DNA of 64,000 nt, from NCBI RefSeq assembly GCF_007565055.1, contig NC_044560.1, positions 47,915,530 to 47,979,529 of the forward strand. The letters run 5' to 3'. The notes below the pieces were generated by a model that worked only from the letters and a program-made list of their open reading frames with translations, was not told the origin of the DNA and ran no database searches. Of this stretch, positions 29,405-39,939 are shown one piece after another (position 1 is the first letter of the stretch; each line of letters starts with the position of its first letter). Source of the stretch: Rhinopithecus roxellana. Its lineage: Eukaryota > Chordata > Mammalia > Primates > Cercopithecidae. The position numbers and the translations under genes were made by a program.

Positions 29405-29580
29405 CCTATGATAGCCTGGTAACAGCAGGTCATGCCTGCTTGGGTTCAAATACTTGGCCAAGTGCTTAAAACTGTTTGGTCTTGGGTAAGTTTTTGTGTG
29501 TGTGTGTGTATCAGCTTTTCATCTGTAAAATGAGATTTTGCTATTGCTCACTTCATAAAGAGGTATTATGAGAATGTAAT
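29405..29580 (+). mobile_element. MIR SINE, sense, with internal TG expansion
   Basis: 'tttggtcttgggtaagtttt', a short TG run, then 'cttttcatctgtaaaatgag' and 'ggtattatgagaatgtaatg'. The TG run replaces the usual 'acttaacctctctg' block. Confidence 0.8.
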
Positions 29581-29584
29581 GATT

Positions 29585-29645
29585 ATGTGTGTATGTGTGT
29601 GTATGTGCATGCATATGTTCAAGTGTGTGTCTATACGTGTGTAGT
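29585..29645. repeat. Imperfect TG-rich tract
   Basis: Alternating TG/TA units broken by 'gcatgcatatgttcaag'. Continues directly from the MIR above. Confidence 0.85.
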
Positions 29646-29844
29646 TAAGAATAATCCCTGGTCCTCCAGTTAGTATGATTTGAGTATTTGCAATCATCGT
29701 CATTACAAGGCCATGAAGTGATCTAATTTCCAGACACATAGCACAGACAAGAGTCACAGATTCTGAGAAGAGGGAGAACTTATTGTCAGCAGGAATGGTC
29801 AGGACAGGCTTCAGTGAGGAGGTAAGATGTTAAGTGGATCTCGA

Positions 29845-30010
29845 AGGTTAGAATCACGGACTTGGGAGTTGACGGGACTTCAGCATTCCTGCAATCATAC
29901 GACTTTATCTCATAGAGGAAATCTAAGACCACAAGGGAGAGGTGATCATGCCATGTTTATCCAGCTAGTTGGGGGCAGGGCCTTGACTGGAACCCAGGTC
30001 TCCTCCAAAC
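29845..30010 (-). mobile_element. MIR-related SINE, tentative
   Basis: 'gaggaaatctaagaccacaa' followed by 'atccagctagttgggggcag' and 'gactggaacccaggtctcct' matches the 'agaggt...cacacagctagt...gcagagctggaacccaggtctcc' pattern of MIR-related core SINEs. The 5' part 'cttgggagttgacgggactt' suggests a MIR3-type element. Confidence 0.6.
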
Positions 30011-30236
30011 GATGCCTGTCTGAATTTTTCTGGGCTAGATAAATTAGAAACCCTGCATCCCCAGTCCATACTGGTGCTCCCTCTTGTAGTCCTCACTCCA
30101 GTCTAAGTACTCTTTATTACCTTTCCTCTGCCATCCCTTTGGGAGAAATGCAAGTGAGCAATGAATGTGACAGTGATAGGAAAGACCTTCTACAGAAGCA
30201 AGGGACTTGATAATCTATCAACTGTTTCTGGGTAAA
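30011..30236. other. Unassigned spacer
   Basis: Nothing recognised. Confidence 0.35.
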
Positions 30237-30435
30237 AACCATGAATATGTATTGAGCACCTACTCTGAGGTGCTCACTAAATTTTCTCAATCTCCACAGT
30301 AACTGCTATCATCCTTTGCATAGATAAAAAACCAAAAGGCTTAGTTTAGTAGTATCTTAGTTTTGGTAATTTTCCCAAGATCTCACAAAAAGAAAATGTT
30401 TGAGCCAGGATCCGAACAATGGTCTATAAGATTCT
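30237..30435 (-). mobile_element. MIR SINE, antisense
   Basis: 'tgtattgagcacctactctg', 'tctccacagtaactgctatc' and 'tgtttgagccaggatccgaa' give the antisense order. The 3' part merges into simple repeat. Confidence 0.8.
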
Positions 30436-30552
30436 TCTGTCCACCCACTCACTCATACACACACCATCCATACACACACCCATTCATGCACACACTCATC
30501 TACCCACCCATCATCCATCTGTCTTTCTGTTCACTCATCTTTCCATCCAAGA
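30436..30552. repeat. Compound CA/ATCC-rich simple repeat
   Basis: Degenerate 'cacccactcactcatacaca' and 'tccatctg' units. It inflates the 72- and 139-codon frames at 30363-30838, which are therefore not credible. Confidence 0.85.
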
Positions 30553-30650
30553 AACCTTTACTGAGAGTGTGTTCCATGTAAGGCAGTGTGCTTTGTGGAA
30601 TGGAGCTAAGGAGATACAGATCCCCTGTCCTCATAGAGCTGAGTGGGGCC
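30550..30650 (-). mobile_element. L2 LINE 3' end fragment, antisense
   Basis: 'gtgtgttccatgtaaggcag', 'ctaaggagatacagatcccc' and 'tgtcctcatagagctgagtg' match the antisense L2 terminus. As at 26150, an ATCC-type repeat abuts it. Confidence 0.75.
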
Positions 30651-31040
30651 TCCTCGAGGGTACTGTTGGGATAGTGTTAGGGAGGAGAGTGATGAGGAAA
30701 TGGTTTATGTGGAAACTGGGTACTTGGGAAGACCATGACAAAGGATCAGTGGATTGCTCCCCCACTCCTGCTTCTAAGGTTGCAGATGAGTGCCCAGCTG
30801 GCCAGCTGGCCACTGGCATAGTCTGCCTCTTTGTGTAAAAACTAGTGGAATCACATATGTGCTGCTCCCAGATGTAGTCTCGGCACCAGCACCTTCCAAG
30901 CAGGAGGTTCTGTCATGGTGCTGCCTGCCAAGCCTTGTCCAGAGGACTGAGGCCACTTGGCTGGTTGCACTGGGTCCTGTGCCTGTGCAGAGACTGTCTC
31001 ACCACAGCGGCTGGGGGCGGCAGGGAAGGGCAAGAGCTTC

Positions 31041-31042
<2 letters not shown>
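30651..31042. other. Unassigned stretch
   Basis: No repeat recognised. Frames of 162 (30790-31278), 60, 60 and 62 codons overlap here. The 162-codon frame includes the translated TG tract (Cys-Val repeats) and is not plausible. Confidence 0.4.

Positions 31043-31089
<47 letters not shown>
31043..31089. repeat. (TG)23 microsatellite
   Basis: An uninterrupted TG run of about 47 bases. Length and purity suggest a polymorphic locus. Confidence 0.95.
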
Positions 31090-31091
<2 letters not shown>

Positions 31092-32066
31092 AAGCTGGAA
31101 CGAAGCCCTTTTTCACTGCGCTCTGTACTTGAGATATTTCACTGAGTGGGAGACAAAGAGGCTTTGTGTGCTCTTCAAAGTGCTCTCTGCTGACTGTGAT
31201 ACACATCCAGGAAAAACCCAGACCAAAGCCATGAAGTCACCCCAAGTTCAAACCCAAAATGCAATTTGCAGTGGTTAGAAATGACAAAGGATGGGTGGTA
31301 GGATCCAGAGAATAAAACAGTGAAACCCAATGGACCTAAAATAGATCTGAGGGCACTGATTTGATTATTTTGGATGAAATCTTTTAAGAAAATTGTGCCA
31401 GATTCTTCACAGAAAATTTGGTAGAGCCTATATTTCATCACTGGCCTAGCAAAGGTAAGACCCACTTTAATTTTCTTGGACTATTATTGTTTTTATTCTT
31501 AGGCTGTATGTTAGGGAGAAGAGCAGGGAGGTAGTTTGTCAGATGTTGTTCTTTCCTTGTTAAGCTTCACCTGTTCTTAAGAGCAACTTGCACTTTGTCA
31601 GTCACAGAATAGTGCCTGCCATTCAGGCTAGTGTTTTAGATATAATTGAATTGCTGGGACGCGTTAAACATCACAGGGTTTTTAGCGGAGAAATAATTTA
31701 ATGATGTGGCCTTTAGGATTGTTAATTAGCACTGTCTGTATGAACATGTAACAATAACACCACCTACCGTAAAAGCGAATGTTCTACACTTCAGAACACT
31801 CATTTCTTTAGGGCTTCCCGCAGAGAGGCAGTCATTAACTCTTTTTTTGACAAATGCTTTTAGACATGCTCTGTAGGGCCGTGAATTCACCCTTTCCTCC
31901 AATCCTGAATCCTTCTCTGCATTTATCCACAAGGCAAGCTGGCAAACAGGGAAATAAGGAGAACTGTGTGCTCAGCCCTCCAGAGTGACACAGATTATGA
32001 GGAGGTGATGGTCCTTCCCTGCCAAGATCCTGAGACACTGTCACTCCGGAATCCACAAAGAGATTC
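31090..32066. other. Repeat-free stretch
   Basis: About 980 bp without a recognised interspersed repeat. 31660-31745 is AT-rich with homeodomain-like TTAATTAG at 31723-31730. Frames of 96, 68 and 94 codons on the minus strand lack domains. Could be a conserved noncoding element, but nothing in the sequence alone proves it. Confidence 0.35.
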
Positions 32067-32352
32067 AGGCAAGGATGTGGGAAAGTTGGAGCCCTGCACG
32101 CTGTTGGTGGGAATGCCAAATGGTGCAGCTGCTATGGAAAACAGTATGGAGGTTCCTCAAAAAATTAAAAATAGAATTACCATATGATCCAGCAATCCCA
32201 CAGGGTCTTTATCCAAAAGAATTGAAACGAGGATCTTGAAGAGATATTAGCACTCCCATGTTCATTGCAGCACTATTCACAATAGCCAAGATGTAGAAAC
32301 AAACTAAATATCCAACAACAGATGAATGGATAAAGAAAATGTGGAACACACA

Positions 32353-32383
<31 letters not shown>

Positions 32384-32762
32384 CCACAATATTACTTAGC
32401 CTTAAAAAAGAAACTCTAAAATATGTGACAACATGGATGAATCTTGAGGACATTATACTAAATGAAATAAACCAGTCAGAGAAAGACAAAACTGCATGAT
32501 TCCACTTACGTAAGGTATCTAAAATTGCCAAATTCATAGAATCAGAGTGGAATGGTGGTTGCCGGGAGCTAGGTGGAGTGGGAGATGAACAGTTGTTAAT
32601 CAATGGGCATGCAGGTTTAGTTAAGCAAGATGAATGAGCTCTAGAGATCTGCTGTACAACACTTTACCTATGGTCAATAATACTGTATTGTGCACTTACA
32701 ATTTTGCTAAGAAGGTGGCCCTCATGTTATGTGTTCTTACAAAGTTTAAAAAGAAAAAATTA
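32067..32762 (+). mobile_element. L1MB-type LINE 3' end, sense
   Basis: ORF2 end and 3' UTR of an L1MB-like element: 'gcacgctgttggtgggaatg', 'ccatatgatccagcaatccc', 'cattgcagcactattcacaa', 'atgtgacaacatggatgaat', 'agagtggaatggtggttgcc', 'tctagagatctgctgtacaa' and an A-rich end at 32750-32760. It holds a (CA)n run at 32346-32388. ORF2 is broken by stops and the CA expansion. 5'-truncated as usual for L1. Confidence 0.92.
32346..32388. repeat. (CA)n microsatellite inside L1MB
   Basis: A CA run with two CCCA interruptions, sitting where the L1 consensus has a short 'acatatacac' stretch that probably seeded it. It adds Cys-Val repeats to the antisense 99-codon frame (32304-32603). Confidence 0.9.
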
Positions 32763-33659
32763 ATGGGATTGATTCACTGGAGGAGAGGCTGTTGGCTTGC
32801 ATCCTGCCTGCCCTGCTGAAGGGAAAGTCAGGGACTGGTTTCTCTGCTGGAGTTCAGGCGGGTCTGTCTGAGCCATGGGTCTGGAGGAGGCCTGCATAGG
32901 CAGCACGCCACAGGTTTCTCTGGCTTCTTGAGAACAGAGCCTGATAATGATGGAGAGATGAGAGCTTCCCACTCCTTCTTCTATTTACATTAGAACAGCC
33001 AAGTGTTTCTTCAACCATCCACCATTCCCTTATGTCACGTGTCTTCTGAAGACACTTGACCTCTTCAGTGAGTCAAGAGCAGCAGCATGAAGGTATTTGA
33101 ACACTAGATTGTGTCTTGTTCTTCCAAATTTTTCCCTAGCCACGTTCTAGGCCTTGATGCCTCCAATGAAAATCCAGCTGTGGAAACCTCACCTTCCAAC
33201 ATCTCACTCTCTGGCCACAGCCCCCTGTCCTGCTACCTCTCTTACTTTTCTCTTCTCACAGCCTTGTCTGGCCTCTGGTCCAGAGATGGCAGATGCCTAG
33301 TGTGATTGTTGCCATTCTTCCCAGCTCATTGAGAACCTCATAGACTGATCATGCTGCTCTCCTATTAAACCCAGAGATTGCTTTGGAATCCTTAGCATAG
33401 GTTACATCAACTGGAATTGACGCGTGAGATGAAAACTATTTGCCATTCCAGCTCCATCTCCTTGATCCACTTTCTCTCAGCCCATCAGGCAGGACAGACT
33501 CTACACACTTGCATTTGAACTCTTCATGACACCCCTCCCCTTCCCTTGCACACACACATGCTGTGTCTGTCCAATGATGTGTTCTCTCCACTCTCTCCAC
33601 TCTCATGCCCAGAGCGCTAAGTATTGTTGGAGTATTTTGCATTATGATGTGTACTTAAT
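32763..33659. other. Unassigned stretch
   Basis: No repeat is firmly recognised in about 900 bp. 33190-33260 has pyrimidine-rich L2-like wording that is too weak to call. No exon evidence. Confidence 0.4.
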
Positions 33660-34215
33660 GCCACAAAAAATGTGTGGTTTCTACTTCAGAACTGTCTTTT
33701 ATTTGTTCTTTATTTGTATCTCCTTGCATTTCCCAGAGAAGCCCTCCAGAGCCTATCTTGCCTTTTCAGTCCCCCAAACCACACTGCCTCCCCTCCTTGT
33801 CTGTCAACTTCACCTCCTATTTCCCTGAGAAAACTGGCAGAGGCTCCCTGTGCCTCCGCCCCTGCCTCATCCCCCACCCTCTGCCCACATGCACCCTGTC
33901 TCTCCCTTTCAGAATCTTTGTTATCTTTCTGCCTAGAGTGCTGTGGCCTCCCTCTTCTTTCTCCCGAGATGTTCCTTTTTCTTCCACACTCAGCAAAGGG
34001 TCATTTCCTTGACAAAACCTTCCTTTGCTAACTGACCGTCACCACAGGCAGGCTGGGAAGTTCCCTCTTCTCTCTTCCCTCCATATCTCATACATACCCG
34101 TATTAAGGTATTAATTCCAAGGAATTGTCATCTCTCTCTCTTCTAGTCTACTTTTCATCCCTGACTCTAACAGTGTCTGGAATAGGGGAATGATTCAAAT
34201 TGTATGTATTGAGTG
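33660..34215 (+). mobile_element. L2-like LINE, sense, diverged
   Basis: 'cctagagtgctgtggcctcc', 'catttccttgacaaaacctt', 'acagtgtctggaatagggga' and 'gtattgagtgaatgaatgaa' follow the sense L2 order near the 3' end. The 5' third is pyrimidine-rich and less certain. Three overlapping frames of 100-119 codons on the + strand arise from this pyrimidine-rich DNA and are rejected. Confidence 0.6.
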
Positions 34216-34229
34216 AATGAATGAATGCT

Positions 34230-34505
34230 TTGGGGAATTGAGGCAGCAAATAGATTTTGTCCACCTCCCAGAATTAGTCATCCCCTCATCCTTCCTGTTA
34301 AATTTCACCATCCGTACTTCTCTTTTTACAAATGATATTTATCATTTTCTATCATTGGTGTACTTATCTATGTACAAGTCTTATCATTCCTACCACACTG
34401 CAGCTTCCTTGAGAGAGTTATCTAGATTGAAATCAACTATGTGTCTCCCAAAACACAGGAAGTCACACGTGTTGTTTTTTCAATATTTGTTGGATGAATA
34501 ATTAT
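34230..34505 (+). mobile_element. L2-like LINE 3' end, sense
   Basis: 'aattagtcatcccctcatcc', 'ctgcagcttccttgagagag' and 'tttttcaatatttgttggat' resemble a diverged L2 terminus. The middle is poorly preserved. Confidence 0.5.
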
Positions 34506-34590
34506 TAAGTTGTCCTTGTATTACTTAGAATAAGGGTCCAATGCAGGCTTGTTGAATTAAACTGAATTTAATCCTTTGTCATAGACATGC

Positions 34591-34966
34591 TGATGTGGTT
34601 TGTTGTGTCCCTACCCAAATCTCATCTTGAATTGTAGTTCCCATAGTACCCACATGGAGGTGTGGGAAGGACCCAGTGAGAGGTAATTGAATCTTGGGGA
34701 TAGTTACCCACATGCTTCTCTTCTCGTGATAGTGAGTTCTCACAAGATCTGGTGGTTTTATAAGGGGCTTTTCCCCAATTTGCTCGACACGTCCCCTTCC
34801 TGCCATCATGTGAAAAAGGACGTGTTTGCTTCCCCTTCCACCATGATTACAAGTTTCTTGAGGCCTCCTTAGCCATGCAGAACTGTGAGTCAATTAAACC
34901 TCTTTCCTTTATAAATTACCCAATCTCAGGCAATCCTTTATAGCAGCATGAGAATGGACTAATACA
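34591..34966 (+). mobile_element. MST-type MaLR provirus, 5' LTR
   Basis: Begins TGATGTGG and ends CTAATACA, 376 bp. It has the MaLR LTR landmarks 'accatgattacaagtttctt', 'gaactgtgagtcaattaaac', 'cctttataaattacccaatc' and 'gtggttttataaggggcttt' (with a TATA-like TTTATAA at 34756-34762). The wording of the U3/R part fits MSTA/MSTB better than THE1. Its partner LTR is at 37134-37508 in the same orientation. Confidence 0.93.
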
Positions 34967-35370
34967 GTAAATTGATACCAGGTAGTGGGGTGCTGCTGTA
35001 AAGATACTTGAAAATGTGGAGGTGACTTTAGAGCTGGGTAACAGGCAGAGGGTGGAAGAGTTTGGAGGACTCAGAAGAAGACAAGAAGATGTGGGAAAGT
35101 TTGGAACTTCCTAGAGACTTGTTGAATGGCTTTGACCAAAATGCTGATAGTGATATGGACAATGAAGTCCGGGTTGAGGTGGTCTCAGATGGAGATGAGA
35201 AATTTATTGGGAACTTGAAAAATAGTAATTCTTGCTATCCTTTAGTAAAGAGACTGGTGGCATTTTGCCTCTGCCCTAGAAATCTGCAGAGTTTTGAACC
35301 TGAGAGAGACAATTTAAGGTATCGGTGAAAGAAATTTTTTAAGCAGCAAGGTGCTCAAGAGGTGACTTGG

Positions 35371-35989
35371 GGCTGGGCACGGTGGCTCATGCCTGTAATC
35401 CCAGTACTTTGGGAAGCTGAGTTGGGCAGATTACTGGAGGGCAGGAATTCTGAGACCAGCCTGGCCAACATGGTGAAACCCTGTCTCTATGAAAAATATA
35501 AAAATTAACTGGGTGTGGGCCGGGTGTGGTGGCTCATGCCTGTAATCCCAGCACTTTGGAAGGCTGAGGCAGGCAGATCATGAGGTCAAGAGATTGAGAT
35601 CATTCTGGTCAACATGGTGAAACCCTGTCTCTATGAAAAATACAAAGATTAGCTGGGCATGGTGGTGCACACCTGTAGTCCCAGCTACTGAGGAGGCTGA
35701 GGCAGGAGAATTACTTGAACCTGGGAGGCAGAGGTTGCAGTGAGCTGAGATTGTGCCACTGCACTTCAGACTGGTGACAGAGCGAGACTCCATCTCAAAA
35801 AAAAAAAAAATTAGCTGGGTGTTTTGGTGCACACTTGTAATCCCAGCTGCTTGGGAGGCTGAGGTGGGAGAATTGCTTGAGCCTGGGAGGCAGAGGTTGC
35901 AGTGAGCCGAGATTGTGCCACTGCACTCCAGCCTGGGTGACAGAGTGAGACTCCATCTTGAAAAAATAAAATAAAATAAATAAATAAAA
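35371..35989 (+). mobile_element. Outer AluS-type element, interrupted by another Alu
   Basis: The left arm occupies 35371-35517 and the right arm 35823-35989. The text 'attaactgggtgtg' breaks off and resumes as 'attagctgggtgttttggtg'. The tail is (ATAAA)n-like. Flanks 'aagaggtgacttg' (35357-35369) and 'aaaaggtgtgacttg' (about 35986-36000) look like a target-site duplication with a 2-bp difference. The insertion lies in the MaLR interior. Confidence 0.92.
35518..35805 (+). mobile_element. Inner Alu inserted in the linker of another Alu
   Basis: A complete Alu with an A14 tail. The flanks 'aaaaattaactgggtgt' (35500-35516) and 'aaaaattagctgggtgt' (35806-35822) are a 17-bp target-site duplication with one mismatch, placed exactly in the outer Alu's linker. 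The 199-codon minus-strand frame at 35578-36177 is built of two antisense Alu copies and is not a gene. Confidence 0.95.
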
Positions 35990-37133
35990 GGTGTGACTTG
36001 AATGTGGTTAAAAGCATTCAGTTTTATGTATTCACAAATATATTGTTTGGAAAAGGAATTTATGTTTAAGAAGGAAGCAGAACATAAAAGTTTGGAAAAT
36101 TTGCAGGCTGACAATGTGATAGGAAAGAAAAGTCCATTTTCTGAGGAAAAATTCAAGCTGGCTGCAGAAATTTGCATAAGTAATGAGGAGCTAAATGTTA
36201 ATTACCAAGACAATGGGAAAAATGTCTCCAGGACATGTCAGAGACTTTCACAGCAGTCCCTCCAATCACAGGCCAGGGGCCTAGGAGGAATAAATGGTTT
36301 CCTGGGCTGAGCCCAAGGCCTTGCTTCTTTGTGTGATCTCAGGACTTGATGCCCTACATCCCAGGCATGGCTAAAAGGGGCCAAGATACAGCTGGGACTG
36401 TGGCTTCAGAAGGTGCAAGCTTCTAACCTCAGCAGTTTCCATGTGGTATTGAGCCTGTAGGTACACAGAAGTCAAGCACTGAGGCTTGGGAACCACTCCC
36501 TAGAATTCAGAGGATGTATGGAAATGCCTGGATGTCCAGGCAGAAGTTTGCGGCAGGGATGGAGCCCTCATGGAGAACCTCTGCTAGGGCAGTGTGGAAG
36601 GGAAATGTGGGGTTGGATCTCCTATACACAGTCCCTACTGGGGACTAGTGGAGTTATGGGAAGAGAGCCACTGTCCTACAGATCCCCAGAATGGTAGATC
36701 TGCTGACAGCTTGCACCATGCACCTGAAAAAGCTTCAGACACTCACTGGCAGCCCATGAAGGAAGCTGGGAGGGGGGCTGTACCTTGAAAAGCCACAGGG
36801 GCGGAGCTGCCCAAGGCTGTATGAGTCCACCTCTTGCTGGATTTTGGATTTGCATGGAGCCTGTAGCCCCTTCATTTTTGCCAATTTCTTCCATTTGGAA
36901 CAGGCATATCTACCTAATGCTTTTATCCCCATTGTATCTAGGAAGTAACTAACTTGTTTTTGATTTTACAGGCTCATAGGTGGAAGGGACTTTCCTTGTC
37001 TTAGATGAGACTTTTGACTTGGACTTTTGGGTTAATGCTGGAATGAGTTAAGACTTTAGGGGACTGTTGGGAAGGCATATTTATGTTTTGAAATGATATG
37101 AGGACATGAGATTTGGGAGGGACTGGAGATAAA

Positions 37134-37508
37134 TGATATGGTTTGTCTGTGCCCTCATCCAAATCTCACCTTGAGTTGTAGTTCCCATAATCCCCATGTG
37201 TTGTGGGAGGCACCCAGTGGGAGGTAATTCAGTCATGGGGGTGGTTACCCCATGCTGCTGTTCTTGTGATAGTGAGTGAGTTCTCAAGAGTTCTGATAGT
37301 TTTATAAGGGACTTTTCCCCCTTTTGCTTGGCACTTTTCCTTCCTGCCATCATGTGAGGAGGGATGTGCTTCCTTCCCCTTCCACCATGATTGTAAGTTT
37401 CCTGAGGCCTTCCCAGCCATGCAGAACTGTGAGTCAATTAAACCTTTTTCTTTATAAATTACCCAGTATTGGCAGTCCTTTATAGCAGTGTGAGAACAGA
37501 CTAATACA
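37134..37508 (+). mobile_element. MST-type MaLR provirus, 3' LTR
   Basis: 375 bp, begins TGATATGG and ends CTAATACA, in the same orientation as the 5' LTR. It shares 'ttgtgatagtgagtgagttc', 'gaactgtgagtcaattaaac', 'ctttataaattacccagtat' and 'agcagtgtgagaacagacta'. The bases just outside the provirus, catgc (34586-34590) and tatgc (37509-37513), agree at four of five positions, consistent with an old 5-bp target-site duplication. Confidence 0.93.
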
Positions 37509-37539
37509 TATGCCTAAACATCTAAAAAGACTTGAAAAC

Positions 37540-37655
37540 TGACTGAATTGTTAAGTTCATGAGGGCAAGGATGGTGTGCCTATCTTGTTTAATATTGTTC
37601 CTAGCACAATGACAAATACTAAAAAGTATTTGTTGATGAAATAATGGATTTATTT
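37540..37655 (+). mobile_element. L2 LINE 3' end fragment, sense
   Basis: 'ttgttaagttcatgagggca', 'aggatggtgtgcctatcttg', 'ttcctagcacaatgacaaat' and 'gtatttgttgatgaaataat' match the sense L2 terminus. Confidence 0.8.
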
Positions 37656-38879
37656 TACCCTACCCTTAGGAAGTAGCAAACTCAGGTAGCTGAGAATAAT
37701 TCTAGAACCACTTTTTATGATGTTCTCTAGAGTGGACAGCATTTTTTCCCTGAGTACAACTAACAAACCAAATGTCAGGAGGGGAGGTTGTCATAAGTCT
37801 TTCACTCCCTTCCTTCATTCATTTGATGAATAAAATTCCTTTTTATTTAGGATAGAGGTAGAATTTTTTTGATCCTGAGACTCTGGCATAGTCTTTGAGC
37901 CCCCAGAATCACTAGCTCAGACTGACAGACATGTTATCTTTCCTGCTTAAACACTTTCCTTAATAGATGGCGTCTGGTGCCCTTAAACTCAAGTGCATTC
38001 CCACATGAGAGAGTGGCCATATTTCAGCTGTGGTGATGGGGTGGGCAGTGCTCTGTCAGATCAATTATGTACAAGACTCATCTTCTCTAAGGTTCTCTTA
38101 ATTTTTTTTTCTCCTGACAGTTCATCTTGTGCCCAACCTTCTGTCTCCCCCAGTCAGACCTGAAGACGATTGCATGCCACTGGCTGTCTTCCCTCCTGAG
38201 AACATGACACAAAGGAATGCTCCCTGTCAAGTTCTTCATTATCCTTCTGATGAATTTCCCCTGATTTAAACAAGTTGGTGGTAGACAGACCTTTCTTGCA
38301 TTTTCACAGATGTGCCAGGAGGAAACCCAGCGTCTCTCAGTTGCCTTTAAATATATGAGGTAGTATCTCATTGTGACCTCAGTTTTCTTCTAGTTCACCT
38401 CATTTTCTATTTCTTCTGAAGTAGTAATGCCACTTTGACCACAGTGAACAGGGCAAATCGCCCCTGGGGCTGTTTAGAAGAGCAGGGAGTTCTCTGCCAG
38501 TGGCTTCTCTCTTCTGTCTGGGTCAGCCTGGGCAGTGGTCAGGGGAGCTGTCTGGCTTCCTAGCAGGCGTCGTTGTTTGTGAAACTTTATAAAACCCTCT
38601 CCTGGGGTGTGCAGAGGAGGTGACGGCATCACATTCTGTTATTTCAGTGAAGTTTTTGTAGTCTGACTTGGCAGAAGCCAGTCAAAACATAATGAAAGCA
38701 GCTGGCAGGGGGTACCATGCGGGAGTATCAGAAAGGCAGCAGCTCCTGTCCACTTCCAAAAGTGCAAAGTGGCAAGTGAGGTCAGCAATTTTCCCAATTA
38801 CATTCAGGATGTGGATACTTCTTCATGTAGCTCACTTATACCTGATCTGAGCCAACATTATTGCTTCATCTGAAGTCCT
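37656..38879. other. Repeat-free stretch of about 1.2 kb
   Basis: No interspersed repeat is recognised. It includes a pyrimidine-rich segment near 38085-38150 and a TATAAAA at 38588-38594 with no adjacent exon signal. A 94-codon minus-strand frame (38087-38371) has no domain. It is a candidate for conserved noncoding sequence by absence of repeats only. Confidence 0.35.
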
Positions 38880-39515
38880 GCAGGCCTCCCCTCTTGTCTC
38901 CCTGCATCCTCTTGTCCCCTCCAAACAGCAGTTAAAATTACCTTTTTAAAATGCAAATCATTGAAAATATTTCAAATGCTTCCATGGCTTCCTCTCTTAA
39001 TTAGAATGAAATCCAATTTCTTGTGATGGCCTGCCAGGCCCCCGAGACTTCACTGCCCCTCCTTTCAGGCCTCCTCTTCTACCATTCCCTCGCTCATCAC
39101 TGCAGCCTCCTTCTTTTCTGTGGAGGCACCAAGTCCATTCCTGCCTTATGGCCTTGGCACTCGCTATGTCTCCTGCCTAGAAGGTGTTTCAACCAAACCT
39201 TTGCAAGGTTAGTAGCTTCTTGTCCTTGAAACCTCAGCTTATAGGCAACTTTCTTGGGTGAAACCTACCTGACCACCCAATATAAAGCAGACTTGCCCAT
39301 TTTGCCCTGGTTTATTTTCTTCATTGTACTTCCCTCTTGCAGGACTCTTCTTATTTATCTTATATTTTCCTCTATTATTATCTGCTGTCTTCAAAGGAAA
39401 TTATTCCCATGACAGCCTTTTTTGATCATCACTTCGTATGTCCTCAGGGTTAAAAAAAATGCTTGCGGTACAGTCGGAGCTTAATAGGTATTTGTTGAAC
39501 ATTTGAATGAATGGA
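38880..39515 (+). mobile_element. L2 LINE, sense, long 3' segment
   Basis: Among the best L2 copies here: 'catggcttcctctcttaatt', 'gaatgaaatccaatttcttg', 'ctcgctcatcactgcagcct', 'ttggcactcgctatgtctcc', 'tcattgtacttccctcttgc', 'gcggtacagtcggagcttaa' and 'taggtatttgttgaacattt'. All are in order over about 630 bases. Confidence 0.9.
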
Positions 39516-39594
39516 TGTAGTCTTTGCATTCTTTTGTGTCTTCTTAGACTACCACCTGTGTTTTTCATTTATACTTTCTTTAAGATGTAGTTGA

Positions 39595-39820
39595 TTAGAG
39601 TTTAGGACCTGGATTCTGACAACTGTGTGTTCAGGGTCCCATTTTGCTGCATGCTAACTGAAGAACCCTTGGGCAAGTTAACGCTCCAAGCCTCAGTTGA
39701 CTGATATCTACAATGGGGATAATAATCACAGGGCCAACTTCTAAACTGGTTGTGGAGAACAAATGGTGTACTACTTGATTGACACCTGACACACAGCAAT
39801 TGCTGATTAAAAATAAAAAT
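39595..39820 (+). mobile_element. MIR SINE, sense
   Basis: 'gggcaagttaacgctccaag', 'cctcagttgactgatatcta', 'atggggataataatcacagg' and 'ctgacacacagcaattgctg' are in order. Confidence 0.9.
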
Positions 39821-39939
39821 TTGGCCAATTTATGCAGGATAGTGTGTATTTAACTCAAAGCCTTGAAAGGAAAAATAGAGGCCTACAGAAAATTTTTAAT
39901 CATAGACCTTGGTGCTAGAGTTATCTGGATTGTTTTTTA

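Larger units (their letters stand above)
34967..37133 (+). mobile_element. MST-type MaLR provirus, internal region (degraded)
   Basis: Sequence between two same-orientation MaLR LTRs. The first 300 bases ('gataccaggtagtggggtgc', 'gctgtaaagatacttgaaaa', 'aatggctttgaccaaaatgc') match what I recall of MaLR internal DNA. Subtracting the nested Alus (35371-35989), about 1.55 kb of retroviral interior remains, near the usual MaLR length. An 88-codon frame (35062-35328) lies in the gag-like part but is a fragment. Stops throughout show there is no functional gene. MaLRs lack an env and a full pol, so this element was non-autonomous. Confidence 0.88.

Noticed and set aside
30790..31278. 162-codon plus-strand frame
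   Set aside because: It passes through the TG microsatellite (Cys-Val repeats). Three other frames overlap it and no domain is seen.
33526..34031. Three parallel plus-strand frames of 100-119 codons
   Set aside because: Pyrimidine-rich L2-like DNA is open in all three frames. No protein family resemblance.
35062..35328. 88-codon plus-strand frame in the MaLR interior
   Set aside because: It is a fragment of ancient retroviral gag-like sequence with stops on both sides. Not a functional gene.
35578..36177. 199-codon minus-strand open frame, the longest in the window
   Set aside because: It is two antisense Alu copies read through (repeated 'CSGTISAHCNLCLPGSSNSP' type translation). This is a well-known Alu artefact.
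38588..38594. TATAAAA as a promoter
   Set aside because: No initiator, CpG enrichment or downstream exon. A TATA match alone is expected often.
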